From assembly GCA_025800385.1 (NCBI GenBank), contig JAOXRS010000156.1:62001-126000 (forward strand): DNA of 64,000 bases. The letters are read 5' to 3'. The translations under genes were made by a program, and so were the position numbers. Every line of letters begins with the position of its first letter. Within the stretch, counting starts at the first letter, position 1. Shown here piece by piece: positions 1 through 10,349 of this stretch. This DNA comes from Candidatus Albibeggiatoa sp. nov. NOAA. Lineage in GTDB: Bacteria; Pseudomonadota; Gammaproteobacteria; Beggiatoales; Beggiatoaceae. The notes below the pieces were generated by a model that worked only from the letters and a program-made list of their open reading frames with translations, was not told the origin of the DNA and did no database searches.

Positions 1-3000
1 TTTCACCACTGACTTTGGTTGGCACAGGATTTTGATGCTGATCCAGAATATATAAGGTTAAATCAGGAATCGGCTGGCCAATCACACTGGCTTCATTATC
101 AAGGTCTGCTCTGCTCAGAGGACGATATGTGACGTGCACCGTGGTTTCGGTAATACCATACATGTTAATCAATTGTGGTTTTTGATCGCCATGCCTATCA
201 AACCATTCTTTCAATGCTGGAATATCTAAAGCTTCACCACCAAAAGTGATATAACGTAAATCTAAATCTGCCTGACTTTGTTTATCGATTTGCATCAATT
301 GGTAAAAAGCCGATGGGGTTTGATTTAATACCGTGACTTTGTGTTGTTGCAATAGCTGATAAAAATCTTGTGGCGAACGACTGACCCAATACGGCACAAC
401 CACCAATTTACCGCCGTACAATAATGCCCCCCATAATTCCCAAACTGAAAAATCAAACGCATAAGAATGGAACAACGTCCACACATCGTTTTGATTAAAT
501 TGATACCAGTCTTGGGTCTGAGTGAAAAGGCGCGTAACGTTGTGATGTTGAATCAAGCAACCTTTTGGATTACCTGTAGAACCTGAGGTGTAAATCACAT
601 AGCTTAGGTTTTCAGGCGTGGTTTGACATACTGGATTTTGGGTTGGGCACTGTGCTAATTCATTATCAATTTGGTCAAGACAAACGATTTGACTGTCCGA
701 CTCGCTAAATCTATCCGTTAGTGAACTGTGGGTTAACAATATGGGTGCTTGGGCATCGTTGAGAATAAAATTCAACCGATCATCTGGATAAGCCAATTCT
801 AACGGCACATACGCCCCGCCTGCTTTTAAAATACCTAAAATCGCAACCACAATATCTAAGCTACGTTCTAAGCATAAACCAACCAAAGTGTCAGGTTTCA
901 CTCCTTGAGCTTGGAGATAATGTGCCAATTGATTGGCTTTTTGATTCAGTTGTTGATAGCTTAATGTTTGCTGTTCAAATACCGCTGCAATATTGTTTGG
1001 CACAGCTTGTACTTGTTGTTCAAACACTTGGTGTACACATTGTGGCGGATAATCCGTGGCAGCCATTGCACGCGTAGTCAATTGCTCGTGTTCTTGCTCA
1101 GACAACATGCTTAACGTCGAAATATTTTTCTCTGGCTGATTCACAATATTGGTCAATAAGACTTCGAAATGCTCAATCATGCGCTGAATGGTTTGCGGCT
1201 TAAACAAAGCAGAATTATATTCCCATGAACCAATCAAGCTGCCATCAGTTTCAACCATGAGTAACGTCATATCAAACTGAGCAATTTTTTGCTCTAACAC
1301 CCGTGTTTCCAATACCAGATCACCGAGTTGCATGTTTGCACCTTTTTCTTTCAATACGAAAGGCGCACACTCAGGCAGTTTATGCGGTTTTTGTAAACCA
1401 AATGCGGCTTGGAATAGTGGTGATAAGCTCGGCTCACGTTCTTGTAATAATTTATCAACCAACAATTGGAATGGGTAATGTTGATTTTCTAAAGCGTTTA
1501 ATACATGTGATTGGGTTTGAGTTAAGAACTCATCAAAGCTGATGTCTGTGGATAAATCCCCTCTTAGTACCAGCATATTGGTGAAATAACCCACTACATC
1601 ATCGAAATTTGCATGGTATCGACCTGCAGAAGGTGAGCCAACTAAAATGTCATCTTGTTGTGTATAGCGATGTAATAGGACTTGGAAAGCAGCTAATAGC
1701 AATGTGTATAATGTCGTACCTGACGATTTCACCATAGCTTTCAATGCTTGAATGAGCTTAGGTTCGAGCTTAAAGCCAATCGATGCACCCGTGTAAGTTT
1801 GAATGGATGGACGCGGATAATCTAACGGTAAATCCAAAACAGGCAAATCACCTGACAGCCTTTCTAACCAGTATTGCGCTTGTAAATCACCTTGGGTAGA
1901 GTTCAACATGGTATGCTGCCAATAGGCAAAATCGATATAGTTTGATTTAATAGACGGTAGCTCTACCTGTTTGTCTTGGCTATAACCCTCATAATAAGCT
2001 TGTAATTCATCCAACAAAATTGTCATTGACCACAAATCAACACAAATATGGTGAATCACCCACAATAAACTATATTGTTCATCATTACGTTGACATAGAC
2101 GTATCCGCATTAAGCTGTCTTTTTCCAAATCAAATGCTTTATGCGCTTGCTCAGTTAAATATTGGTCAATTGCCGAAGCCTGCCACGAACTGACTTCAAT
2201 TAATTTAAAATCAAGCGTACTGTTTACATCAATCTGCTGAGTGGGTTGCCCCATTTGTTCATGATAATTGGTACGCAATACAGGATGGCGTTCCGCTAAT
2301 GCTTGGAAAGCTCGCTGTAATGCATGAGTGTCAAGTGGCGCGTTAATATCAACTGCAAAGAAAATATTATAAGCAGCACTATTTGGTGCTAACTTACTTA
2401 AAAACCATAGTGCTTGTTGGTTGTATGAAAGGGGATGTGACGCGGTGATGTTTTCAATATGGTTGGGAGCTTCTGTCAGGCTTTGTAAATTCTTTAAAAT
2501 ATGTTCGACTAATTCTGCAATACTAGTATTTTGCAAGAAATAAGTTATAGGCAACTGCACACCTAAATTACTTTCAATTCGATGTTGCAGCTCCACCGCA
2601 ATCAAGGAATCAATACCTAGTTTATTAATTGAGTGTTGCCAGTCAAAATAATAGCTTGGAATATGCAGAAGATTACAAATTAGCTCGTGGATATATGCGC
2701 CGACTAAGCTGGGATATTCAGCTTTTGGGCTATTGAGCAATATTTCTCGTGTCAGTACATGTTGCTGCTCTGAGACCACGGTATTTAAAATATCGCTACC
2801 CACTACATTTAATGAGCCGTCTAAAAAGCCTTGGCGACAGGCATGACGCTGAATTTTACCACTAGTCGTTTTGGGAATGCTGCCAACCCGCAACAGCAAT
2901 ACAGCATACACTTGTAAATCGTGTTGTTCAGAAATATTGTGCCGAATAGTTTGAATTACACGTTGTGTATTTAACGGTTCATCAATATCATCGGAATAGT

Positions 3001-4624
3001 CATTATAAGGTCTTGCGCGTCTATCAGAATGATGTCGACGCTCTAGTGCTTTGCCTGAAGGTTGCTGTTGTTTGCGTCTCTCACGTTTATAACGTCGCTC
3101 CACCTCAACGGCAACAATCAATTTCTCCTCACCGTTAATTTCAACAGAGAATGCGGCACTGGCATTGGCTTTTAGGGTGAAATGGCTTTTTTCTAAAGTA
3201 CTTTCAATATCTTGCGGATAGTAGTTGCGCCCACGAATAATGATGATGTCTTTTAAACGTCCTGTGATAAATAGCTCATTATTGTGAATAAACCCTAAGT
3301 CACCTGTACGCAAAAAAGGCTCTTCGTTGGTATTGGCAATACGAGCTTGAAAGGTTTGCTCAGTGGCTTCTGGATTTGACCAATAACCTTGTGCGACACT
3401 TTGGCCTTTCACCCAAATTTCCCCCACTTCGTCTGATTGACATTCGATGAGTGTATCTGGATTAACAATTTTAGTTTCTGTATCCAACCATGTATGACCA
3501 CAACCAATCAGAGAAATGGTCTTATCATTTGCTGCATCATATGTTTGCACTTGGTTTTTAGATAAGGCTTGCTTATCCAAGTGACATGGGACGGGAATAT
3601 TTTGTATTTCTGAACCTGTAATAAATAGCGTCGCTTCTGCCATACCATAACAAGGGTAGAATGTTTCAGGTTTAAAGCCACAATCAGCAAATGCTGTTGT
3701 AAATCGTTCCAACGTTTCTGCCCGAATTGGCTCAGCCCCGTTAAATGCAACTTTCCAGCTGCTTAAATCTAAAGATTGCTTTTGTTCATCTGTAATTTGA
3801 TTGACACATAAGTCATACGCAAAGTTAGGCCCACCACTAGTAGTCGCTTTATAGTCTGAAATCGCTTTTAACCAATTAAATGGCTTTTTTAAAAAATCAA
3901 TCGGAGACATGAACGTACAATGTATACCTAGGTATAGAGGTTGTAAGATATTTCCAATCAGCCCCATATCATGATACAACGGTAACCAACCGACAAAAAC
4001 CGTGTCTTGATTATGATCGAAAGCAACCTCAACATTTTTCTCATTAGCCAATAAATTCTCATGCGTTACAATAACCCCTTTAGGGCTGCTAGTTGAGCCA
4101 GATGTATATTGTAGAAAAGCGCAGTCAGTTTCTTGAATGGTGGGAGGAGTCCATATGCCTGTTATTGATTCAGCGTCAAAGTCATCGGTTATGTAGCAAG
4201 GTAAATCTTTGAGTTCAGGTAAAAATTCGGCTTGATGTTCAATGTTAGATGCGAGCTTTTGAGTGGTTAATATAGCTTGAGGATGGGCACTTTTAATAAT
4301 CGCTTGAATTCTTTTGTCTTGCCTTTTATGGTGCGGTGGATAAGTTGGGATGGCTATCACTCCCGCACATAAACAACCTAAAAAAGTTTCAATATAATCT
4401 AAACTTGAAGGATAAATCAGTAAAGCAGTTTTTTTATACAATTGGTGTTGTTGTAGAAATTGTGCGACTTTTTGAACTTTTAGATTTAATTCACTATAAG
4501 ATAAGGTTGTTTGACCGTGACTGGTCAAAAAAGTATATGCTTTTTTGTTAGGATGATTTTCAGCCTGCCAGTATAGTAATTCCGCAATACTTTTAATGGA
4601 GTTCGGTACGTAAGGTCGTTTCAT
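1..4624 (-). CDS. Lipopeptide synthetase start: FAAL-carrier-condensation-adenylation (partial, 3' end outside window)
   Basis: First about 1540 residues of a nonribosomal peptide synthetase, open from ATG at 4624 to the left edge. In order: a fatty acyl-AMP ligase domain (about residues 1-590) with the nucleotide loop YTSGSTSSPKG near 172-182 and the FAAL-type motif RGRNYYPQDIE; a carrier domain with LGIDSL, phosphopantetheine serine near 672; a condensation domain with HHICVDLWS near 855; and an adenylation domain with YTSGSTGNPKG near 1343, cut off at the edge. FAAL domains activate a fatty acid and load it on the carrier, so the product should be an N-acylated peptide. The visible adenylation pocket residues read D-F-W-N-T-G-M-V-H, one change from the threonine code DFWNIGMVHK, so threonine is the predicted first amino acid. 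A divergent TonB receptor gene starts 257 bases away. Domain calls are firm; the substrate is a prediction. Confidence 0.93.
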   Translation of the reverse strand, partial: MKRPYVPNSIKSIAELLYWQAENHPNKKAYTFLTSHGQTTLSYSELNLKVQKVAQFLQQHQLYKKTALLIYPSSLDYIETFLGCLCAGVIAIPTYPPHHKRQDKRIQAIIKSAHPQAILTTQKLASNIEHQAEFLPELKDLPCYITDDFDAESITGIWTPPTIQETDCAFLQYTSGSTSSPKGVIVTHENLLANEKNVEVAFDHNQDTVFVGWLPLYHDMGLIGNILQPLYLGIHCTFMSPIDFLKKPFNWLKAISDYKATTSGGPNFAYDLCVNQITDEQKQSLDLSSWKVAFNGAEPIRAETLERFTTAFADCGFKPETFYPCYGMAEATLFITGSEIQNIPVPCHLDKQALSKNQVQTYDAANDKTISLIGCGHTWLDTETKIVNPDTLIECQSDEVGEIWVKGQSVAQGYWSNPEATEQTFQARIANTNEEPFLRTGDLGFIHNNELFITGRLKDIIIIRGRNYYPQDIESTLEKSHFTLKANASAAFSVEINGEEKLIVAVEVERRYKRERRKQQQPSGKALERRHHSDRRARPYNDYSDDIDEPLNTQRVIQTIRHNISEQHDLQVYAVLLLRVGSIPKTTSGKIQRHACRQGFLDGSLNVVGSDILNTVVSEQQHVLTREILLNSPKAEYPSLVGAYIHELICNLLHIPSYYFDWQHSINKLGIDSLIAVELQHRIESNLGVQLPITYFLQNTSIAELVEHILKNLQSLTEAPNHIENITASHPLSYNQQALWFLSKLAPNSAAYNIFFAVDINAPLDTHALQRAFQALAERHPVLRTNYHEQMGQPTQQIDVNSTLDFKLIEVSSWQASAIDQYLTEQAHKAFDLEKDSLMRIRLCQRNDEQYSLLWVIHHICVDLWSMTILLDELQAYYEGYSQDKQVELPSIKSNYIDFAYWQHTMLNSTQGDLQAQYWLERLSGDLPVLDLPLDYPRPSIQTYTGASIGFKLEPKLIQALKAMVKSSGTTLYTLLLAAFQVLLHRYTQQDDILVGSPSAGRYHANFDDVVGYFTNMLVLRGDLSTDISFDEFLTQTQSHVLNALENQHYPFQLLVDKLLQEREPSLSPLFQAAFGLQKPHKLPECAPFVLKEKGANMQLGDLVLETRVLEQKIAQFDMTLLMVETDGSLIGSWEYNSALFKPQTIQRMIEHFEVLLTNIVNQPEKNISTLSMLSEQEHEQLTTRAMAATDYPPQCVHQVFEQQVQAVPNNIAAVFEQQTLSYQQLNQKANQLAHYLQAQGVKPDTLVGLCLERSLDIVVAILGILKAGGAYVPLELAYPDDRLNFILNDAQAPILLTHSSLTDRFSESDSQIVCLDQIDNELAQCPTQNPVCQTTPENLSYVIYTSGSTGNPKGCLIQHHNVTRLFTQTQDWYQFNQNDVWTLFHSYAFDFSVWELWGALLYGGKLVVVPYWVSRSPQDFYQLLQQHKVTVLNQTPSAFYQLMQIDKQSQADLDLRYITFGGEALDIPALKEWFDRHGDQKPQLINMYGITETTVHVTYRPLSRADLDNEASVIGQPIPDLTLYILDQHQNPVPTKVSGE

Positions 4625-4880
4625 AGCTGGACTCACAGAAGTTGGAGGGTGGTTCTACCTATTATGCCATCAATCAGTAGGCATTATTGTAGCCATAAGA
4701 CATAAAAATATTACATATTATTCCCTAATAATGAGAACAATCTTGATTTATTAGTAAAATAGTAGAAGTTAAATATAGTTTTTTTAATTTAACTAATCAA
4801 ACACAACTACCATTATGGGTAGATAAAGTGTCAGTTTTCGGTCATCTTTGACGAAAAAATGTCTACTGGGAGGGAAAGTC

Positions 4881-6905
4881 GTGAACCACAAACATATAGT
4901 CAAATACACGTTATTTCTTATTAGTGTCACATTGGCAATCGTGGCATATCCATTGTCAGCTGATGATGAAGACGACGATAATATCGATTACTCTGAATGG
5001 GCAATTGAGGATTTATTGCAAGTTAGAATTGTGACTTCTGTTGGTAAAAAAGAGCAATCTTTGGCCAATGCACCTGCTGCGGTTTACGTAGTCACTTCTC
5101 AAGAAATTAAACGGTCGGGAGTAACAACCATTGCAGATGCTTTACGCATGGTACCGGGTTTACATGTTGCAAAAACCAATGCACACACTTGGGCTATTTC
5201 CTCACGTGGATTTAATGATTTTTTTAGCAATAAACTATTGGTCTTAGTCGATGGGCGCAGTGTATATACACCTGAATTCTCTGGCGTATGGTGGGACACG
5301 GTTGATACTGTTTTAGATGATATTGACCGAATTGAGGTCATTCGTGGTCCTGGTAGTACATTATGGGGTGCAAATGCAGTCAATGGTGTGATTAATATTA
5401 TTACGAAACACGCTAAAGATACCCAAGGTGGGTTGCTAAGTATTGCTGCAGGTAATGAAGAACAAAATATCACTAACTTGCGTTATGGTGGTATGTTAGA
5501 CGAAGCCACAGAAACCTATTTCCGAGTGTATACCAAATTGCTTAAACGTGATGCCTATGCAAATTCAGTTGCTAATGATGAATGGCACTCTACTCAAGCT
5601 GGCTTTAGAATTGACGGACAGCCTTTTTCCAAAGACAATAAATGGATGCTCCAAGTCAATGCGTATCGAGCTAAAGAGCAGGATATTCATTGGTTAACGA
5701 ATGAAGCAGGTGTGACAGATGCAAAGGGGTTTCATATACTTTCTTCGCTGGAGCATCAATTTTCAGAAGATTCCACATTAACAACTCAAACCTACTATTC
5801 AGAATATCAGCGTAAATTGCCTGTTGTATCGTCATTCAATAAAGTTTTCGATTTAGATATTCAACACCGCTATGCTGTAAGTAAGAAACATGAGTTAATG
5901 TGGGGACTCGGTTTCCGTTGGCTATATAACAAAATGTATAACAATGACTACTTCTTTTTTGATGAAGAGAAGCGGATTGATAATCTGTTTAGTGCGTTTG
6001 TTCAAGATGAGATTAAGCTTTCTGAAAAGCACACGCTAACAATCGGTACTAAATTAGAACACAATGATTATACAGGTTGGGAAATTCAGCCTAATATCCG
6101 TTACTTATGGACACCAAATGATAAATTTAGCTTATGGGGAGCTATTTCGCGTGCAACCAGAACCCCATCTCGTCGCGGGCATGATGCTTCGTTTGCAGTG
6201 AGTTTACCTCAAAGCCAAAACCCTTTCTATCCAACCGATCTTGTCTCGCAATATATTAATAATCCAAATGTAAAATCCGAAGAAGTATTGGCGTATGAAC
6301 TCGGTTTACATAATCAAGTCACCAATAAGTTATCTTGGGATTTAGCATTATTTTTTAACAACTACGATACATTAGCTTCTGCTAGACAATTTGTCACACC
6401 AGACCTTGCTAATAACCGTATTTTTGTTACCCAACAAATGAACAATGATTTAACAGGGGATACATATGGTTTGGAAGTGAATAGTAATTACAGACCAACT
6501 GAAGACTTAAGCTTTAATTTTCATTATTCTTATATCAAAATGTCATTAGACATGGCGGAGCTGCCAAACATCGTGGACTCTGCTAAGGAACTTGAAGCCC
6601 TTAGTCCTGAACATCAATTTTCTTTGTTAATGAGTGCTAACTTATCAGAAAGTCTTAGATTGAATACATGGGTACGTTATGTAAGTACAATTAAGCGGCT
6701 TGCTGTCAATCCTGAAGACGTGATTAAGTACTATACAACTGTAGACTTAAATTTAATTTGGAGTATTACCGAAGACTTAGAATTATCCTTAGTTGGCCAA
6801 AATCTATTTGATAAACAATATAGAGAGTATTTCCCGAATCGAACCAACCCACTTTATGGCGAGGTGGAGCGCAGCTTTTATGGTCAAATTCGTTGGGAAT
6901 TTTGA
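4881..6905 (+). CDS. TonB-dependent outer-membrane receptor
   Basis: Outer-membrane beta-barrel importer powered by TonB. After a signal peptide (hydrophobic run ending near LSADDEDD) comes a plug domain with the usual APAAVYVVTSQEI start, VPGLHV, RIEVIRGPGSTLWGANAVNG and NIITK. The barrel follows and ends in an aromatic terminal strand, IRWEF. I prefer the GTG start at 4881, which has GGGAGGG at 4868-4874 upstream; an in-frame ATG at 4848 has no ribosome site and would put extra residues before the signal peptide. The mature N-terminus carries the segment IEDLLQVRIVTSVGKKEQ, also seen in the second receptor of this window. The substrate cannot be read from sequence (siderophore, cobamide or other chelate); no cobalamin riboswitch was seen upstream. 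Confidence 0.92.
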   Translation: MNHKHIVKYTLFLISVTLAIVAYPLSADDEDDDNIDYSEWAIEDLLQVRIVTSVGKKEQSLANAPAAVYVVTSQEIKRSGVTTIADALRMVPGLHVAKTNAHTWAISSRGFNDFFSNKLLVLVDGRSVYTPEFSGVWWDTVDTVLDDIDRIEVIRGPGSTLWGANAVNGVINIITKHAKDTQGGLLSIAAGNEEQNITNLRYGGMLDEATETYFRVYTKLLKRDAYANSVANDEWHSTQAGFRIDGQPFSKDNKWMLQVNAYRAKEQDIHWLTNEAGVTDAKGFHILSSLEHQFSEDSTLTTQTYYSEYQRKLPVVSSFNKVFDLDIQHRYAVSKKHELMWGLGFRWLYNKMYNNDYFFFDEEKRIDNLFSAFVQDEIKLSEKHTLTIGTKLEHNDYTGWEIQPNIRYLWTPNDKFSLWGAISRATRTPSRRGHDASFAVSLPQSQNPFYPTDLVSQYINNPNVKSEEVLAYELGLHNQVTNKLSWDLALFFNNYDTLASARQFVTPDLANNRIFVTQQMNNDLTGDTYGLEVNSNYRPTEDLSFNFHYSYIKMSLDMAELPNIVDSAKELEALSPEHQFSLLMSANLSESLRLNTWVRYVSTIKRLAVNPEDVIKYYTTVDLNLIWSITEDLELSLVGQNLFDKQYREYFPNRTNPLYGEVERSFYGQIRWEF

Positions 6906-6966
6906 GGAAATTGTATAAAGCGAGTACAATCTGCATAGGTTAATTCGGACAGAGAGTAAAACCACT

Positions 6967-7806
6967 ATGAAATACATGATTGCCTGCTTGTTCGCATTAT
7001 TTGCAATATCTGGCCATGCTCAAGAAAAAGCGCAAGAAATCCCGCGTGTCACCTTACAAACCACAATGGGTAGTATTGTGCTGGAACTGATGCCGCATGA
7101 ATCACCGATTGCCGCTAACAACTTTTTGAACTATGCCGAATCTGGCTTTTACGAAGGAACAGTGTTTCATCGTGTTGTCAAAGGGTTTGTGGTGCAAGGT
7201 GGTGGTTATACAGCAAATTATGAGCAAAAATCAACCAATCCTGCAATTAAGAATGAAGCAAACAATGGTGTAAAAAATACCCGTGGCACAGTGGCAATGG
7301 CGCGTAGCTCTGACCCCAACTCTGCCACCTCTCAGTTTTTTATTAACGTCAACGACAATGGCTTTTTAGATCATAAATCACCAACTCGAAATGGCTGGGG
7401 TTATGCGGTCTTTGCCAAAGTTGTTGAAGGTATGGACATTGTAGATCGTATCCAAGATGTCGAAACAGGGGCAGCAGGTGCTTTTCGTCGTAACGTACCT
7501 GTTAACCCTATTAGCATTGAAGCTGTAACAATTGACAGTGTGATGCGCATGGTTGAGATTCAAGAAAAGCCTGAGAGCTTGGAAGAGCCTATTGAATTAA
7601 TCGATGATGAACCAATTATCGACAATGATGATGGCGATGACACGACTGAAGACAGTGCAGCCGATGAACTGAATGATAGTGATGTAACCGAAGAAGATGA
7701 TGATATGGCAGAGCAAGATAGCTCAGCTTCTTCAAATCAGGGGGAAGCGATCCCCGCACCTGATGCGCCATCTAAGCCAGATATGCCTGAGCCTATGTCT
7801 TACTAA
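6967..7806 (+). CDS. Periplasmic peptidyl-prolyl cis-trans isomerase (cyclophilin) with acidic tail
   Basis: Cyclophilin-type prolyl isomerase that catalyses cis-trans proline isomerisation during folding. A signal peptide (ending near SGHAQ) predicts export. The catalytic domain, about residues 25-185, has FHRVVKGFVVQGGG, RGTVAMARSSDPNSATSQFFINV and GWGYAVFAKVVEGMDIVD, the standard active-site blocks. Beyond residue 190 there is a tail of about 85 residues, rich in Asp, Glu and Ser and ending in a Pro-rich stretch, which ordinary bacterial PpiA proteins lack. A cytoplasmic paralogue starts 25 bases downstream, so the two were probably made by tandem duplication and are co-transcribed. The role of the tail is unknown; it could bind cations or basic clients. 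Confidence 0.92.
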   Translation: MKYMIACLFALFAISGHAQEKAQEIPRVTLQTTMGSIVLELMPHESPIAANNFLNYAESGFYEGTVFHRVVKGFVVQGGGYTANYEQKSTNPAIKNEANNGVKNTRGTVAMARSSDPNSATSQFFINVNDNGFLDHKSPTRNGWGYAVFAKVVEGMDIVDRIQDVETGAAGAFRRNVPVNPISIEAVTIDSVMRMVEIQEKPESLEEPIELIDDEPIIDNDDGDDTTEDSAADELNDSDVTEEDDDMAEQDSSASSNQGEAIPAPDAPSKPDMPEPMSY

Positions 7807-7830
7807 AACCACTAGAGGAAAACCTTAATA

Positions 7831-8328
7831 ATGGCAACTGTACGTATAAACACAACACTTGGTGCAATTACTTTAGAATTAGATGAAGCGAAAGCACCAA
7901 TTACTGTTGAAAACTTTTTAAATTACGTTAAGAGTGGTTTTTATACAGACACGATTTTCCACCGTGTGATTAGCAACTTCATGATTCAAGGCGGTGGTTT
8001 AACAGCAGATATGCGCGATAAACCAACAGAAGCCCCTATTAAAAATGAAGCAGATAACGGCTTATCAAACAAACGTGGCACAATTGCAATGGCGCGTACT
8101 AATGACCCTCATTCTGCTTCTTCACAATTTTTTATTAATGTAAAAGATAATGATTTCCTTGACTTTTCAGCACCGAATACACAAGGTTGGGGTTATTGTG
8201 TATTTGGTGAAGTGACTGAAGGCATGGATATTGTGGATAAAATCAAATCGGTCAAAACAACAAATCATGGTATGCATAGAGATGTGCCTGCTGATGTAAT
8301 TACCATCGAGTCTGTTGAAGCGTTATAA
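7831..8328 (+). CDS. ppiB: Cytoplasmic peptidyl-prolyl cis-trans isomerase B
   Basis: Compact 165-residue cyclophilin with no signal peptide, the usual size for PpiB. It has [37 protein letters not shown] and [17 protein letters not shown], including the catalytic Arg and the Gln-Phe-Phe block. It follows the exported paralogue by 25 bases with AGAGGA upstream of the ATG, so it is probably the second gene of a two-gene operon ended by the hairpin at 8338-8373. Assignment is firm at family level; the symbol rests on size and location. Confidence 0.93.
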   Translation: MATVRINTTLGAITLELDEAKAPITVENFLNYVKSGFYTDTIFHRVISNFMIQGGGLTADMRDKPTEAPIKNEADNGLSNKRGTIAMARTNDPHSASSQFFINVKDNDFLDFSAPNTQGWGYCVFGEVTEGMDIVDKIKSVKTTNHGMHRDVPADVITIESVEAL

Positions 8329-8337
8329 TTCATATAT

Positions 8338-8373
8338 AGAGTTGGCAGTTTTTTGATGTTGTCAGCTCTTTTT
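8338..8373 (+). terminator. Rho-independent terminator after ppiB
   Basis: A 10-base stem AGAGTTGGCA/TGTCAGCTCT (two G-U pairs) is followed by a run of T. It lies 10 bases after the ppiB stop and just before uvrC. Confidence 0.75.
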
Positions 8374-8383
8374 CCATCCTCTT

Positions 8384-10195
8384 ATGACGTTTGATGTCAA
8401 AACTTTTCTCGCCAATCTCAGCACCAAGCCGGGTGTTTATCAAATGTTCGACACTAGCAACACCGTGCTGTATGTCGGCAAAGCCAAAAATCTAAAAAAA
8501 CGCGTTTCCAGTTATTTTAATGCATCCGCCAGTCAATCGCTTAAGACCAAAACCCTTGTTGAGCAGATTGCCAACATTGAAGTAACGGTCACACATACCG
8601 AAACCGAAGCTTTAATTTTAGAAAATAATTTTATTAAGCAACATCAACCTCGTTACAATATTTTGTTGCGAGATGACAAAAGCTACCCCTATATTTTTCT
8701 ATCAAATCATCCTTTTCCACGCTTAGGCTATCATCGTGGTGCGAAAAAATCTAAAGGTCGTTATTTTGGCCCTTATCCACATGTCAGTGCAGTGCGTGAA
8801 AGTTTGGAGCTACTGAATAAATTATTTCCGATTCGACAATGTAAAGATGTGGAATTTCGCCACCGTTCTCGGCCTTGTCTGCAATATCAAATCAAGCGTT
8901 GTACTGCGCCTTGTGTCGGTTTAATCGATGAGCAAACTTACCGACAAGATGTTGAACATGCAGTGTTATTTTTACAAGGTAAAAGCCAGCAAGTGGTTGA
9001 ACAACTCATGGCGAAAATGGAGCAAGCCGCGCAAAATTTAAACTTTGAACAAGCCGCCAAATATCGAGACCAAATTGCAGCCCTGCGCAGTATTCAAGAA
9101 CAGCAATATATGACTACAGAAGGTGGCGACGTGGATATTGTCGCCTGTATTTCTGAGCAAAATATAGGTTGTGTGCAATTACTCAGCGTGCGGGATGGAC
9201 GACATATTGGCAGTCAGGCTTTTTTCCCAAAACATACCCAAGGCATGGATGAAATAGCGATTTTGTCTGCTTTTTTACCCCAATATTATTTAGCAACACA
9301 TCGAGATATACCCGATGAAATGGTGTTAAGCCATATGCCAAATGATACAAATACATTGATTTCGGCCATCAAGGAGCAATGTCAGAAACAGGTTAAATTA
9401 AGTACCAATGTGCGCACCACGCGGGCAAAATGGTTGGACATGGCAGTGGAAAATGCAAAACAAAGCTTGCTGCAACGCAAACCCAGCCAATATCGCGAAC
9501 GTCTTGCTAATTTATGTCATGTTCTGCGTTTAGAAACCATGCCACAGCGTATGGAGTGTTTTGATATTAGTCACTCGCAGGGTGAAGCCACGACTGCCTC
9601 TTGTGTAGTATTCGATCAAGAGGGCGCGGCGCATAGTGCCTATCGGCGTTTCAATATTGAGGGTGTGCCCAAAGCAGATGATTATGCAGCCATGCAACAG
9701 GCTTTAACTCGGCGGTTTGCTAAGTTGAAACCAGATAGTATCTTGCCTGATATTCTGTTTATCGATGGTGGTAAAGGGCAGGTTAAAATTGCATATCAAG
9801 TACTTGAGAAATTAGACTTGCACCATAAAATCAAAATCATAGGTGTGTCCAAAGGTATGGATAGAAAAGCAGGGCTGGAAAAACTGGTATTTCCTGATAT
9901 AAATGCACCATTGGTTTTGCCTAAAGATTCGCCAGCGTTACATTTGATCTTACATATCCGTGATGAATCTCATCGCTTTGCACTGATTGGCCATCAAGGC
10001 CGTCGAGCTAAAGTCAAAACCACCTCGGTTTTAGAGCAAATTGAGGGCGTAGGGGCAAAACGGCGTAAAGCCTTAATCAAGCATTTTGGTGGTTTGCAAG
10101 GTGTATCACGCGCGGGTGTCGATGAACTGGCCAAAGTACAAGGGATTAGTCGCTCATTAGCCCAACGGATTTACGATTATTTAAATAGTCATTAA
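8384..10195 (+). CDS. uvrC: Excinuclease ABC subunit C
   Basis: Nuclease subunit of the UvrABC nucleotide-excision repair system, which cuts DNA on both sides of a lesion. The 603 residues are the normal length. In order: an N-terminal GIY-YIG domain (KPGVYQMFD, VLYVGKAKNLKKR), a cysteine cluster (CLQYQIKRCTAPC), a UVR motif (LNFEQAAKYRDQIAAL) for UvrB contact, the RNase H-like C-terminal nuclease (MECFDISHSQGE, ILFIDGGKGQ, HRFALIGHQGRR) and a tandem helix-hairpin-helix end (IEGVGAKRRKALIKHFGG). It starts 11 bases after the ppiB terminator, so it needs its own promoter or read-through. Confidence 0.98.
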   Translation: MTFDVKTFLANLSTKPGVYQMFDTSNTVLYVGKAKNLKKRVSSYFNASASQSLKTKTLVEQIANIEVTVTHTETEALILENNFIKQHQPRYNILLRDDKSYPYIFLSNHPFPRLGYHRGAKKSKGRYFGPYPHVSAVRESLELLNKLFPIRQCKDVEFRHRSRPCLQYQIKRCTAPCVGLIDEQTYRQDVEHAVLFLQGKSQQVVEQLMAKMEQAAQNLNFEQAAKYRDQIAALRSIQEQQYMTTEGGDVDIVACISEQNIGCVQLLSVRDGRHIGSQAFFPKHTQGMDEIAILSAFLPQYYLATHRDIPDEMVLSHMPNDTNTLISAIKEQCQKQVKLSTNVRTTRAKWLDMAVENAKQSLLQRKPSQYRERLANLCHVLRLETMPQRMECFDISHSQGEATTASCVVFDQEGAAHSAYRRFNIEGVPKADDYAAMQQALTRRFAKLKPDSILPDILFIDGGKGQVKIAYQVLEKLDLHHKIKIIGVSKGMDRKAGLEKLVFPDINAPLVLPKDSPALHLILHIRDESHRFALIGHQGRRAKVKTTSVLEQIEGVGAKRRKALIKHFGGLQGVSRAGVDELAKVQGISRSLAQRIYDYLNSH

Positions 10196-10349
10196 AATAC
10201 CCAATATCATATAAAATCAAAATAATCAGCAAGTTGTTTCTAAATTGATTAATTTGTAATTCCTAATTTATCATTCTTAATTCACTAAGCTATGTTACTA
10301 TAGTTTCTATTCGTAAATAGTAGGATTTAAAGCTGCTAAGGACGTTTTC

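Noticed and set aside
4625..4880. Cobalamin riboswitch before the first TonB receptor
   Set aside because: No B12-box-like sequence or long leader structure was seen in the 256 bases available.
5099..5473. A 124-codon minus-strand frame inside the first TonB receptor gene
   Set aside because: The plus strand carries conserved plug motifs; the opposite frame is a by-product of its codon use.
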